From Pseudomonas lactucae (GTDB lineage Bacteria; Pseudomonadota; Gammaproteobacteria; Pseudomonadales; Pseudomonadaceae): a DNA stretch of 64,000 bases. Of the stretch, positions 18,837 to 28,505 are shown piece after piece; position 1 is the stretch's first letter, and every line of letters begins with the position of its first letter. A program made the position numbers and the translations under genes. The DNA lies in NCBI RefSeq assembly GCF_016937615.1, contig NZ_JAFHKI010000027.1, positions 1 to 64,000 of the forward strand, given 5' to 3'. The notes under the pieces are model-generated. The model was not told where the DNA came from and did no database searches. It saw only the letters and a program-made list of their open reading frames with translations.

Positions 18837-19745
18837 TCAAAAATGTGGGAGGGGCGGTGGTGTGTCAGACAGTTGGTCATTCAATAGATCAAAACACTGC
18901 CGCGCCGCCGGGCTCAGCCCCATGCCGCTACGACTGATCAGACCGATCTCACGGTTCACGCCGGGATGATCGATGTGGATGCGCTTCAACCCCTCCAGGC
19001 TGTCCGCCGCCGACTCCGGCAGCACGCTGATGCCCAAGCCCTGGCGCACCAATGCCAGCACCGTCGACATGTAGTTGGCCTCCATTCCTGCGTTCATCGT
19101 CAGCCGTGTTTCGTCAAACAAAGCGTCCACCTGCTCGCGCACACTGCTGTCGCGTCCGGTCAGGATGATCGGCTGGTCCGCCAGTTGCTCCAGGGTCAAC
19201 CGGCGGTGGTGGGTGAGGGGATGCCCCAGCGGCACGAACGCACACAGTCGGTCATTCAGCACCGGCACGAAATCCAGCCCATGGCTCAGCCGCGCGCGTA
19301 CGCCGATGCCGAAGTCCACCGCGCCCTCGCGCACCTGGGCATGGATACGGTGCGCGACCAGGTCGTGCAAACGCACTTCAATCCCGGCAAAACGCTCGCG
19401 AAACAGACGCAAGGCCGGCGGCAGGGCGCCCGCGCACACTGAGGGCAGGGCGGCGAGGGTGACCACGCCGCGGCGCAAGGCCGCGAGGTCGCGCGAGCCG
19501 GTGACGATGTTGTCCAGGTCCAGCAGCAGCTTTTCCATGGGGCCACGCGCCTCCTGGCCGGCGGCGGTGATGCTCACATGGCGCGGGCTGCGGTCGAGCA
19601 GGGCGACACCCAGCCAATCCTCCAGCTGCTGCACCTGCACGGTGAGGGCCGAGGGTGACAGGTGCAGTTCGTTGGCGGCCTTGGTGAAGCTGCCGGTGCG
19701 GGCTACGGCAAGAAAGGCCTGAATGTGCTGGATAGAATTCTTCAT
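18837..19745 (-). CDS. LysR family transcriptional regulator
   Basis: The 302-residue protein starts MKNSIQHIQAFLAVARTGSFTKAANELHLSPSALTVQVQQLE, split here as the classical LysR winged helix (residues 4-62), followed by a LysR substrate-binding domain. It is divergent from the CitMHS/AtuA-like operon and is its probable regulator. The last residues (DTPPPLPHF) and stop are encoded by a REP-like sequence (GTGGGAGGGG) at 18843-18860, so the native C-terminus may have been replaced by REP insertion. Confidence 0.88.
   Translation of the reverse strand: MKNSIQHIQAFLAVARTGSFTKAANELHLSPSALTVQVQQLEDWLGVALLDRSPRHVSITAAGQEARGPMEKLLLDLDNIVTGSRDLAALRRGVVTLAALPSVCAGALPPALRLFRERFAGIEVRLHDLVAHRIHAQVREGAVDFGIGVRARLSHGLDFVPVLNDRLCAFVPLGHPLTHHRRLTLEQLADQPIILTGRDSSVREQVDALFDETRLTMNAGMEANYMSTVLALVRQGLGISVLPESAADSLEGLKRIHIDHPGVNREIGLISRSGMGLSPAARQCFDLLNDQLSDTPPPLPHF
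18843..18860. repeat. REP half-element inside LysR 3' end
   Basis: AATGTGGGAGGGGCGG is a single REP arm. It overlaps the final codons of the LysR gene and lies 16 bp from the convergent GST stop. Confidence 0.55.
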
Positions 19746-19870
19746 AGCAATCGCTTCATTTTGTTTTTCCGAACGTGCCGGTCTGAATATTCCAATTTAC
19801 AAAGACTAACCCGCTTCCAATACTCCAGGGAAAACAATAACCGGCCAAAAAGGCCGCTCTGGAGTAACCC

Positions 19871-21162
19871 ATGCTCGCTACCCTGGGTGTCATCACCATT
19901 CTGTGCCTGCTCGCTGCCGTCATGAGCAAACGCCTCTCGCCACTGGTGGCCCTGATCGCCTTGCCGATCATCGCTGCGCTGCTTGGTGGGTTCGGCCTGC
20001 AAACCAGTGCCTTCATCATTACCGGTATCAAGAACGTCGCCCCAGTGGTGGGCATGTTTGTGTTTGCGATCCTGTTTTTCGGGATCATGACCGATGCCGG
20101 CATGCTCGACCCCATCATTGATCGTATCCTGCGCACGGTTGGCACGCGTCCTACACGCATCGTCGTCGGCACCGCGACCCTGGCGCTGCTGGTGCACCTG
20201 GACGGTTCCGGGGCGGTGACCTTCCTGGTGACGGTGCCGGCGATGCTGCCGTTGTATACGCGGCTGGGCATCGACAAACGCATCCTCGCCTGTGTCTGCG
20301 CGATGGCCGCCGGGGTCAACTTCCTGCCCTGGACCGGGCCGGTGCTGCGCTCGTCGGCGGCGCTGCATGTGCCGGTGGCCGACCTGTTCCAGCCGCTGAT
20401 CCCGGTGCAGATCGTTGGGCTGATCTTTGTCTTCGCCTGCGCCTGGTGGCTTGGCCACCGTGAAGAAAAACGCCTGGGCCTGGGGGCCGGCTCCAGCGTG
20501 GAGGCGGTGCCGCAACGGGTGCTCAGCGATGACGACGTCAAGCTGCGTCGCCCACGGCTGTTCTGGGTCAACCTGATCCTCACCGTGCTGGTGATGGTGG
20601 TGATGATCGCCGGCTGGTCGACCCGGTGGTGATGTTCATGCTCGGTACCGTGGTGGCGCTGTGCATCAACTACCCGAACGTCGACGCCCAGCGCGCGCGC
20701 ATCGATGCCCATGCCAAAACCGCCCTGACCATGGCCAGCATCCTGCTCGCCGCCGGGGTGTTCACCGGCATCATGCAAGGCACCGGCATGCTCAAGGCGA
20801 TTGCCGAAGTGGCGGTGGCGCAGATTCCCGCCGGCCACGGCAAGCTGATCCCTGCAGTGGTGGGCTTTATCTCCATGCCGCTGAGCATGCTGTTTGATCC
20901 CGATTCCTACTATTTCGGCGTGATGCCGGTGATCGCCGAAGTTGGCAAGGCCCTGGGTGTCGATCCGCTGCAAGTGGCCCAGGCTTCGCTGCTGGGCGTG
21001 CACACCACCGGGTTCCCGGTCAGCCCGCTGACCCCCGCGACCTTCCTGTTGGTGGGCCTGTGCAAGATCGAATTGGCCGATCACCAGCGCTTCACCATTC
21101 CGTTTCTCTTTGCCGCGTCGGTGTTGATGACCCTGACGGCATTGCTCCTGGGAGTGATTTAA
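19871..21162 (+). pseudogene. CitMHS-type citrate-metal/proton symporter, one-base frameshift
   Basis: This inner-membrane transporter of the CitMHS family (metal-citrate:H+ symport) is in two frames: 19871-20632 and 20626-21162. Helical segments such as LHVDGSGAVTFLVTVPAMLPLY-like (here VHLDGSGAVTFL), AAGVNFLPWTGP and, in the second part, FISMPLSMLFDPDSYYFG and HTTGFPVSPLTPATFL are typical. Inserting one G after GCCGGC near 20613 gives IAGVVDPVVMFMLG and restores about 430 residues, the family length. It is the first gene of an operon with an AtuA-like pair and is divergent from LysR. The substrate may be citrate or another metal-chelated tricarboxylate. Confidence 0.82.
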
Positions 21163-22487
21163 ATGAAAACCTTGCGCATCGGTTCCGGCGCCGGCTACTC
21201 CGGCGACCGTATTGAACCTGCCGTGGAACTGGCCGAACAGGGTGAGCTGGATTACCTAGTGTTCGAATGCCTGGCCGAACGCACCATCGCCTTGGCGCAG
21301 CAGGCACGTATCAGCGATCCACAGGGGGGGTATGACCCTCTGCTCACCGAGCGCATGCAACGTGTGTTGCCTTACGTCGGCCGCCGTGAAGGGCACCGTC
21401 GCCTGCGGGTGATCACCAATATGGGCGCGGCCAACCCTGTGGCGGCAGGCATTGAAGTGCGGCGGATCGCCAGTGCGCTGGGCCTTGAACTCAAGGTGAT
21501 GGCCGTGGTGGGCGATGACGTGTTGGACGTCCTGCGCCCCGAGCAGGTCTTGGATAACGGCCAGACTGTGGGCGCCTTGGGTAAACGGATAATTTCCGCG
21601 AACGCCTACCTGGGCGTCGACGGCATCCTGGCGGCCCTGCGCGCCGACGCGACGTGGTGATCACCGGGCGCGTGGCCGACCCGTCATTGTTCCTGGCGCC
21701 GCAGATGTTCGAGTTCGGCTGGGCGCCGGACGACTGGCAGCGCCTGGGGCGCGGCACGCTGGTGGGGCATTTGCTGGAGTGTGCGGGGCAGGTCAGCGGG
21801 GGGTATTTCGCCGATCCAGGTTTCAAGGATGTGGACGACCTGGCGCGGCTGGGCTTTCCGCTGGCTGAAATCGATGCGGAGGGCGAAGCCTTGATCACCA
21901 AGGTGGCGGGCTCCGGCGGGCGGGTCAGCCGCGCGACCTGTACCGAACAATTGATCTACGAAGTGCATGACCCGGCGGCGTACCTCACGCCGGACGTCAC
22001 TGCGGACTTTTCCCAGGTGGGGTTTGTCGAGCAGGGCTTTGATCGCGTGCGTGTCCAGGGCGCAACGGGGCGCGCGCGGCCTGAGCAACTGAAGGTCAGT
22101 GTCGGTTATCTGGACGGCTGGATCGGCGAAGGGCAAATGTCCTACGGCGGCCCCGGCGCTGTCGCACGGGCACAGCTGGCGCGGGATGTTGTCCTTAAAC
22201 GATTGGAGTTGATGGGCGTGAAGATGCAGGACGTGCGCGCCGAGTTGATCGGCATGGATGCGCTGCATGGCCCGCGCAGCAGTATCGAGCCCTGGGAAGT
22301 GCGTCTGCGCGTCGCTGCACGCTGTGAAGAACGCAGCGAGGCCGTGCGGGTCGGCAATGAAGTGGAGACCCTTTACACCAATGGCCCGTCCGGCGGCGGC
22401 GGTGCCAGCAAGAGCGTGCGGCAGGTGGTGGCGGTGGCGTCGTTGCTGCTGGCGCGTGACGCGGTCAACCCGAGGATCGAAGCATGA
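21163..22487 (+). pseudogene. AtuA-like DUF1446 protein, one-base frameshift
   Basis: The protein belongs to the DUF1446 family, named after AtuA of acyclic terpene utilisation, whose reaction is unknown. Part one (21163-21660) has IGSGAGYSGDRIEPAVELAE and NMGAANPVAAG; part two (21654-22487) has ITGRVADPSLFLAP and YGGPGAVARAQLA. Adding one G near 21651 (GACGCG then GACGTGG) gives ADADVVITGRVADPS and about 441 continuous residues. It begins directly after the transporter stop and overlaps the next gene as ATGA. The pairing with a citrate-type transporter suggests an organic-acid role rather than terpene breakdown; that is inference. Confidence 0.8.
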
Positions 22488-22804
22488 AGCTGCATAACCT
22501 GGCCCATTCCCGTACCGGGGACAAGGGCGACACCTCGAACATTTCGATCATTGCCTATCGCGCCGAGGATTACCCGCTGCTGTGCGACCAGCTCACGGCT
22601 GAGCGCGTTGCCGAGTTTTTTGCGGGACTGCTGGAACCGGGTGCGGCGCCGGTGCGGCGTTATGAACTGCCGAATGTACACGCGCTGAACTTCGTGCTGC
22701 CGGGGATATTGCGCGGCGGCGTAACCCGCTCGCTGGCGCTGGATGCGCATGGCAAGTGCCTGGGCTCGGCACTGTTGGATCTGGACTTGGCAGTATCAAA
22801 CTAA
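22484..22804 (+). CDS. AtuA-like C-terminal domain protein
   Basis: The 106-residue protein starts HNLAHSRTGDKGDTSNISIIAY, the conserved motif found as the C-terminal domain of larger AtuA proteins and as a stand-alone partner of DUF1446 proteins. Its ATG overlaps the DUF1446 stop by four bases, so the two are translationally coupled and probably form a complex. No catalytic function is known. A REP palindrome follows immediately. Confidence 0.75.
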   Translation: MKLHNLAHSRTGDKGDTSNISIIAYRAEDYPLLCDQLTAERVAEFFAGLLEPGAAPVRRYELPNVHALNFVLPGILRGGVTRSLALDAHGKCLGSALLDLDLAVSN

Positions 22805-22831
22805 ATGTGGGAGGGGGCTTGCCCCCACATT
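22804..22831. repeat. REP palindrome
   Basis: AATGTGGG and CCCACATT arms enclose AGGGGGCTTGCCC. It sits between the operon end and the convergent thioredoxin-fold gene. Confidence 0.8.
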
Positions 22832-22847
22832 GGATTGCACAAGTCTG

Positions 22848-23219
22848 TCAGACCGCGGCAAACCGCTTGTTCAGGTAATCGATGATCACCTTGGAGTCGT
22901 ACATCCAGGTGGTCTGGCCATTCTCTTCGATACGCAGGCACGGGACCTTGATCTTGCCGCCTTGCTCCAGCAGGGTCTGGCGATCCTGCTCGTTATTTTT
23001 CGCGTCCTTGAGCGCCACCGGCACATTCAGGCGGTGCAGGGTGCGGCGGGTCTTCACGCAGAACGGGCAGGCGTGGAACTGATACAGGGTCAGGCCCTTG
23101 GCTGCGTCATTGACCTGCGCTTGCTGTTCGGCGGGGCGCTGCTGTTTACGTGGGCGGGTCAGGAAGTCGCCCGCGATGATGACGTGGCCGAGACCGACTC
23201 GAAGTGCTTTGACGAACAT
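22848..23219 (-). CDS. Glutaredoxin/GST-N-domain protein with CPFC motif
   Basis: The 123-residue protein has an N-terminal hydrophobic/basic stretch (residues 1-40), then a thioredoxin fold with the redox motif CPFC inside TLYQFHACPFCVKTRRTL. The cis-Pro loop is KIKVPCLRIEENG, and the helix is DSKVIIDYLNKRF. It resembles membrane-associated glutaredoxin-like proteins common in Pseudomonas. The ATG at 23219 has AAGAGG nine bases upstream; an in-frame ATG at 23240 is less well placed. Likely role: thiol-disulfide exchange with glutathione. It shares a bidirectional terminator region with folE. Confidence 0.75.
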   Translation of the reverse strand: MFVKALRVGLGHVIIAGDFLTRPRKQQRPAEQQAQVNDAAKGLTLYQFHACPFCVKTRRTLHRLNVPVALKDAKNNEQDRQTLLEQGGKIKVPCLRIEENGQTTWMYDSKVIIDYLNKRFAAV

Positions 23220-23282
23220 GGCTGAAAGCCTCTTGCCCATGAAGAAGGGGTCGCAGCTTACCTGAATTTTGCAGGCGAAAAA

Positions 23283-23306
23283 AAACCGGCGATGAACGCC
23301 GGTTTT
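23283..23306. terminator. Intrinsic terminator after folE, bidirectional
   Basis: The stem AAACCGGCG/CGCCGGTTT has a 5-base loop and A/T runs on both sides. On the minus strand it follows folE. Confidence 0.8.
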
Positions 23307-23321
23307 TTCCTGCTTGGCCTG

Positions 23322-23867
23322 TTACTTGATCAGGCTGAGGAATTCGCTGCGGGTCGCCGCGTTTTCGCGGAACTCACCCAGCATCACCGACGTGATCATC
23401 GACGAATTCTGCTTCTCCACACCGCGCATCATCATGCACATGTGCTTGGCCTCGATCACCACGGCCACGCCCAGGGCGCCGGTCACTTGCAGTACCGCGT
23501 CGGCGATCTGGCGGCTGAGGTTTTCCTGAATCTGCAGGCGGCGCGCGTACATGTCGACAATCCGCGCCACCTTCGACAGGCCCAGCACTTTGCCGCTCGG
23601 GATATACGCAACATGGGCCTTGCCGATAAACGGCAGCAGGTGGTGTTCGCACAGCGAGTAGAGCTCGATGTCCTTGACCAGCACCATTTCGCTGTTGTCG
23701 GAGCTGAACAAGGCACCGTTGGTGACTTCTTCGAGTGTCTGTTCATAGCCGCGGCAGAGATACTGCATCGCCTTGGCGGCGCGCTTTGGCGTGTCAAGCA
23801 GGCCCTCGCGGGAGACGTCCTCGCCGAGTTGGCCGAGGATCGCAGTGTAGTTTTGTTCCAATGTCAC
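23322..23867 (-). CDS. folE: GTP cyclohydrolase I
   Basis: FolE converts GTP to 7,8-dihydroneopterin triphosphate, the first step of folate and pterin synthesis. The 181-residue protein carries the zinc-binding and catalytic segment [18 protein letters not shown], then [23 protein letters not shown] and the [17 protein letters not shown] end. All metal ligands (Cys/His of CEHH and the Cys of KHMCMMMRG) are present. Pseudomonas often has more than one folE copy; which paralogue this is cannot be told here. Confidence 0.93.
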   Translation of the reverse strand: MTLEQNYTAILGQLGEDVSREGLLDTPKRAAKAMQYLCRGYEQTLEEVTNGALFSSDNSEMVLVKDIELYSLCEHHLLPFIGKAHVAYIPSGKVLGLSKVARIVDMYARRLQIQENLSRQIADAVLQVTGALGVAVVIEAKHMCMMMRGVEKQNSSMITSVMLGEFRENAATRSEFLSLIK

Positions 23868-24094
23868 AGGACGGTTTCCGTATGGGTTTCAGAGCGGTAC
23901 GGTGTGTGCCTGTACCAATGTGAAGCGTTGTTTCAGCGCGGATGACCCGTTGTGCGCTGACGATTGGCGCACATAGTAGCGTAGGTAGGTCGTCAGGTGT
24001 ATTGCTGGGCGAAGCTGACGCTCAACACGAGCGCTGTAACCCAGAATTCGAGGCTTCCTCGGCTGTGGGTCTGTGACTACCTCGTTACGCTAAC

Positions 24095-25305
24095 CTATGG
24101 TTTGTACGCGTGCCGCCTGTGAATATAAAAACAGACCGCAATTGACATGAGTGCAGTTAAAAATGCCATGCATGCAGCGACTACAAAAGGAGCCGGGCGG
24201 CCGGCTGCGGCTATTAACGCCGTTCCTAAAGACGGTCCGGTGATAACGCATAAGATTTGGATGCTTCTAAAAGACATGGATATCCTTCCGATATTGTCAG
24301 GCGGGCATAGCTGTTGAAGGATTATGTGTGAGGCTATTATTAGCATCTCATAGCCAAATCCGTTCACAAACCACACCACCGGATAGAGATGGTTTCTGCC
24401 GGGAACCTGGAAAAATACCAATACCGCAGTCAGTACTAATGCAATGGAAAAAATAATTAATGCATTTGACCGAAGCAGGATCTCATCCCTATCGTGTAAT
24501 TTGAACTTTATCAGCAATGCCGCACCTATCGCGCCTGCGGCGGTTGATGAAATGATTACTGAAAAACTGACGGGGGGCAAATCTTCATTGGCTAGAAAGG
24601 ATGCCAAATGAGGGTCGTAAATTCCTAAAGCCAGCGAAGTGAGTAAAGAATACAAAAAGCCAATGCGCAGTTGAAAGGGCAAAGAATTAAATATAGAGAA
24701 TCCTCTCAATATGTCACGATATAGCGAAAGAATTTTTGTAGAGGAATATTTAGGTTGTGTCTGGATCACTGAACAAATAGACATCAGGAGCGGAAGGCTT
24801 GCAAACACGGCGGCGGCCGACAAAAAGAATACATCCTTAGGTGACAGTATTACCGTTAACATGCCTGCAAGTAATGGCGCGAAAATTTTGGAAAATTGAT
24901 CGGCGAGACTTGCGCAACTAAAAAAGATTTGCGCTCTTCAGCGATAATTAATTGCCGAGCCGTAATGGTAATCGAAGGGAAGTAAACCAGGTTGGAGATG
25001 CCTTTCAAAATAACAAATAGCAAAAAGATCTGAAGGTTTGGAGAGAGTGCCAGCGCTACAGTAGATGTTGCGCGAAGCAGGGCACCCGATACGAGTGTTT
25101 TTCTTACGTCATGTCGATCTATTAGTGTTCCTACGATAGGCCCTAGAAACAACATTGGAGCGCCCAAGCAAAATGCCAGGACAGCTATCGATGAAGGAGA
25201 GGCATTCCATAGATACACAGGTATAGTGAAAATCAGAAAAATATCAAGCCAAAGTGACAGGCTGGACAGTGCTTGTACGAAAATAAGTTTACTTGAAGTA
25301 TTCAT
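24095..25305 (-). pseudogene. MFS exporter, AT-rich, one-base frameshift in a poly-T run
   Basis: Two frames (24856-25305 and 24095-24862) together form a 12-helix major facilitator of about 403 residues. The N-terminal part has LIDRHDVRKTLVSGALLRA, the MFS A-like loop. The C-terminal part has the second helical bundle ending in HRRHAYKP. The break lies at a run of six A on the plus strand (24920-24925). One more base restores RKSFFSCASLADQFSKIFAPLLAGM. Base composition is clearly more AT-rich than the flanking folE and smr genes, which suggests horizontal acquisition. Homopolymer slippage could be a sequencing error or phase variation. The substrate is unknown. Confidence 0.72.
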
Positions 25306-25547
25306 TGTTACGGTCTGATTTTAAAAAGACGTGTCTTCTACAGTTAAAAGCTTCATGCAGCGGTTCTCTGAATTATTGTGTTCGCAGGGTCGCGATACAC
25401 TTAACCGTATGAGGGGATGTTGTGGATGTCAATTTGAAATCTTGGCTTTCGCTGTATTTTAGTTGAGCTTGTGTAAGTCTTGCTTGGAGATGCCGGATTG
25501 TTCTGGTTTGGCTTTCCTACGTTTCGTAAATCCGCCTTCTGCCAGAT

Positions 25548-26104
25548 TTACTCATCCCGCCCTTCCATCATCGTCCGCTTGAGCATCACATACACCGCCC
25601 CCGCGCCGCCGTGGCGGGCCTGGCAGGAGGTGAAGCCAAGTACCTGGGCATGCTGGCGCAGCCAGGTATTGACGTGGCTCTTGATCATCGGCCGCTTGCC
25701 GTCCAGCCGCACGGCCTTGCCGTGGGTGACGCGCACGCAGCGGATTTCGAACTTGGTGGCTTCGGCGAGAAAGGCCCACAGAGTTTCCCGGGCTTTTTCC
25801 ACGGTCATGCCGTGCAGGTCGAGGCTGCCTTCGAAGGGGATCTGGCCGGCTTGAGTTTGCGCATCTGGCTTTCCTGCACACCGTCGCGGGCCCACATCAG
25901 TTCGTCTTCGGGGCCGACATCGATCACGAACTGGTCCGACAGGCCATCCACGGTGGTGGCGTCGGTGCGCACGGTCGCGGCCTGGCGCAGTTTGGCAATC
26001 TGTGCCCGGTCGGCCTTGGGTTTGCCGGTGTCGGCGCGGTCGTGCTTGATCGGCTTGACGCCGCGCAGCTCGTTTTTGAACAGGGAAAAGTCGTCGTCTT
26101 GCAT
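25548..26104 (-). pseudogene. Smr/MutS2-type domain protein, one-base frameshift
   Basis: The N-terminal part (25805-26104) is MQDDDFSLFKNELRGVKPIKHDRA. The C-terminal part (25548-25895) is the Smr domain, with SLDLHGMTVEKARETLWAFL, RVTHGKAV and the HGGAGAVYVML end. Inserting one base near 25850 joins QMRKLK to AGQIPFEGSLDLHGM and gives about 185 residues, normal for stand-alone SmrA/SmrB-like proteins. Smr domains are nicking or RNA-cleaving nucleases; E. coli SmrB rescues collided ribosomes. Which function applies here is not known. Confidence 0.82.
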
Positions 26105-26177
26105 GGTGGCCTCCGCGAAGGGCGGCAGTTTACCTAATTCGCGGCAGCCGGGCGCAGGAAACGCTATCCAGGCGCCA

Positions 26178-26498
26178 TCAGTCGTGCTTTTTCATCAAGT
26201 GCGAAGCGATGTTCAGGGACAGCGGCTGGCGCATTTTCCGACGGCTACGTCGCCATAACCACACACCTGTCCACAGCACCAACAGGCCGATCCCCAACAG
26301 GAGGGCCGAACCGCCCGGGCTGGCATTCAGCTCACCAAGGGCTGGTGAATGACCAAACAAACCGGCGCCACCAGCGCCGGCCAACAACAGACCTACAATC
26401 GCCAGCAGCGCGGCAATGCCTGCCACCAGGCGCAGACGCCAATTGCTCGGGCCCTTGGGGCGCAAGCGACGAGCGTCAAAACCATCGGATATCTTCAT
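26178..26498 (-). CDS. Small two-helix membrane protein of unknown function
   Basis: The 106-residue protein has two hydrophobic helices (about residues 24-48 and 63-83) separated by a Gly/Ser-rich loop, and a basic C-terminal tail (WRRSRRKMRQPLS). I do not recognise a family. It is transcribed toward smr on the same strand, about 75 bp away, and may belong to the same unit. Confidence 0.55.
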   Translation of the reverse strand: MKISDGFDARRLRPKGPSNWRLRLVAGIAALLAIVGLLLAGAGGAGLFGHSPALGELNASPGGSALLLGIGLLVLWTGVWLWRRSRRKMRQPLSLNIASHLMKKHD

Positions 26499-26640
26499 TC
26501 CGACCTTTCCTCCAGGGTATCGGCCCTTCGACCGGAAGATACACAGGTTGTTCCGGTAGCCGGGGCAAATGCGCCAAATGAGGTGGTTTTGTGGATGAGC
26601 GGAGCAATAAACATTGCCGCACCGCTCATCCGAAGGACGA

Positions 26641-27231
26641 TCAGATCAGGTCTTTGGTCAGCGCGAGGGTGGCGAAGTTGTCGGCCATGATCGCCATTTC
26701 GGTCTGCTGCACGTGCTCGGCGCTCAGGATGCCGCCTTTGTAAGGCAGGTCGCGGGTGGCGCAGGCGTCTTCCACCAGGGTGCAGCGAAAGCCCAGGTTT
26801 TTGGCGGCGCGCACCGTGGTGCTGACGCTGGAGTGGCTCATGAAGCCGCACACGATCAGGTCCAGGGAGCCGAGGTCCTGCAGGTGTTTTTCCAGGCCGG
26901 TGCCGTGGAAGGCGCTCGGCAGCAGCTTGCCGATGATGGTTTCGTCACGTTCAGGCTCAAGGCCGGGAATGAACTCGCCACGTTCGCCCTGGGGATCAAA
27001 CAGGCCACCGACGGTGCCCAAGTGGCGCACATGCACGATCGGGCGTCCGGCGTTGCGCGCCGCAGCCACCAGTTGCTTGATACGGGCAACCGCCGCGTCC
27101 ATGCCCGAAAGGGCGAGTGGGCCGCTGAGGTATTCCTTTTGGGCGTCGATGATCACGAGGGTCGCATGGGCAAGGTTGGCTGCTGCGTAACCGCGACCGC
27201 TGAGTTGAAACATCGTCTTTGGAACGGACAT
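26641..27231 (-). CDS. Isochorismatase-fold hydrolase lacking the catalytic cysteine
   Basis: The 196-residue protein has the isochorismatase-like fold. Two of the usual triad residues are visible: Asp29 (LVIIDAQKEY) and Lys102 (IIGKLLPSAF). Where cysteine hydrolases have the nucleophile in a G-x-M-x-H-x-C-V context, this protein reads GFMSHSSV, with Ser135 in place of Cys. It may therefore be a non-cysteine member (as PhzD and EntB are), a serine variant, or inactive. The ATG at 27231 follows AGGAG; the frame is open further upstream but without family sequence. The gene is divergent from prmB. Confidence 0.75.
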   Translation of the reverse strand: MSVPKTMFQLSGRGYAAANLAHATLVIIDAQKEYLSGPLALSGMDAAVARIKQLVAAARNAGRPIVHVRHLGTVGGLFDPQGERGEFIPGLEPERDETIIGKLLPSAFHGTGLEKHLQDLGSLDLIVCGFMSHSSVSTTVRAAKNLGFRCTLVEDACATRDLPYKGGILSAEHVQQTEMAIMADNFATLALTKDLI

Positions 27232-27434
27232 TCTGGGGCTCCTGTGAGGGGGGCTTTTGCGACATTGTCCACTGGCTGAGCGCTTCTGTGAATCGCTACT
27301 ATCGTAAGGTACGCCGTTGCTGGCGTGCAGCCCTGTCAAGAGGCGGCCTCGTTTAAGCCGATGATGGCAATTTGGATGAAATCCGACGTGCGGCGAGGGG
27401 ATTTTCGTACGTCGTCGGTACAGGCGAAGGCTGT

Positions 27435-27440
27435 TAGAAT
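27435..27440 (+). promoter_or_regulatory. Candidate -10 box for prmB
   Basis: TAGAAT lies 30 bp before the prmB GTG, matching the spacing seen for the acyltransferase promoter. The -35 region is weak. Confidence 0.35.
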
Positions 27441-27469
27441 CGCCAGTCGTTTTTTCCAGGAGTCTGCCA

Positions 27470-28378
27470 GTGATCACTTCCCGCCTGCGCACTTTGCGCG
27501 ACCATATCCGTTGGGCTGTCAGCCGTTTCCACGGGGAGGACCTGTTTTTTGGCCATGGCACCGACAATGCCTGGGACGAAGCCCGGCAATTGGTGCTCGG
27601 TGCTGTGCATCTGCCGTGGGAAATTGCCGACAGCTATCTAGATTGCAACCTCGAAGAAGAGGAGATTTCCCACGTTCAACGTTTGCTGCACCGACGTATT
27701 CATGAGCGCGTGCCGACGGCTTACCTGTTAGGCGAAGCGTGGTTCTGCGGCATGTCGTTTATCGTCGATAAACGCGTGCTGATCCCGCGGTCGCCAATTG
27801 GCGAACTGATCGAAAACCGCTTCGAGCCCTGGTTGGCCCAGCCGCCGGCACGCATTCTGGACCTGTGCACCGGCTCCGGCTGCATCGGCATCGCCTGCGC
27901 CTATGAGTTCCAGGACGCCGAAGTGGTGCTGGGCGACCTGTCCTTCGAAGCCCTTGAAGTGGCCAACCAGAACATCGAGCGCCATGGCGCGGATGAGCGC
28001 GTGTACACCGTGCAGGGCGACGGTTTTGACGGTCTGCCGGGCCAGCGTTTCGACCTGATCGTGTCCAACCCGCCGTATGTGGATGCCGAGGATTTCGCCG
28101 ACATGCCGGACGAATACCAGCATGAACCGGAACTGGGCCTGGCCTGCGGTGATGACGGCTTGAACCTGGTGCGCCGCATGCTTGCCGAAGCGGCGGACCA
28201 TCTGACCGAGAAAGGTTTGCTGATTGTCGAAGTGGGCAACAGCCAGGTGCACGTCGAGGCGCTTTACCCGGAGGTGGACTTCGCCTGGCTGGAGTTCCAG
28301 CGGGGAGGGCATGGGGTGTTCATGTTGACGGCCGAGCAGTGCCGCCAGCATCAGGCGCTGTTTGCCGCCCGGATCTGA
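27470..28378 (+). CDS. prmB: Ribosomal protein uL3 N5-glutamine methyltransferase
   Basis: PrmB methylates a glutamine of ribosomal protein L3 using S-adenosylmethionine. The 302-residue protein has the SAM-binding motif [17 protein letters not shown] and the glutamine-binding NPPY motif in [14 protein letters not shown]. It also has the [12 protein letters not shown] segment that distinguishes PrmB from PrmC. The start is GTG at 27470 after CCAGGAG. It is normal in length and complete. Confidence 0.93.
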   Translation: MITSRLRTLRDHIRWAVSRFHGEDLFFGHGTDNAWDEARQLVLGAVHLPWEIADSYLDCNLEEEEISHVQRLLHRRIHERVPTAYLLGEAWFCGMSFIVDKRVLIPRSPIGELIENRFEPWLAQPPARILDLCTGSGCIGIACAYEFQDAEVVLGDLSFEALEVANQNIERHGADERVYTVQGDGFDGLPGQRFDLIVSNPPYVDAEDFADMPDEYQHEPELGLACGDDGLNLVRRMLAEAADHLTEKGLLIVEVGNSQVHVEALYPEVDFAWLEFQRGGHGVFMLTAEQCRQHQALFAARI

Positions 28379-28505
28379 TGGCTGGCGCAGGCAAGCCGGC
28401 AGCTCTCATGATTAATCTGTGGTGTGTCGAAAAAATCACTCGCCAAGGCACCCCTGGGTCCCCCTAGAATGCCAGTTCCTTCATCGCTGGTCTTTCGGGG
28501 CACTC

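Noticed and set aside
27232..27567. N-terminal extension of the isochorismatase-fold gene
   Set aside because: The added sequence has no fold features and would overlap the start of prmB; a good ribosome site precedes 27231.
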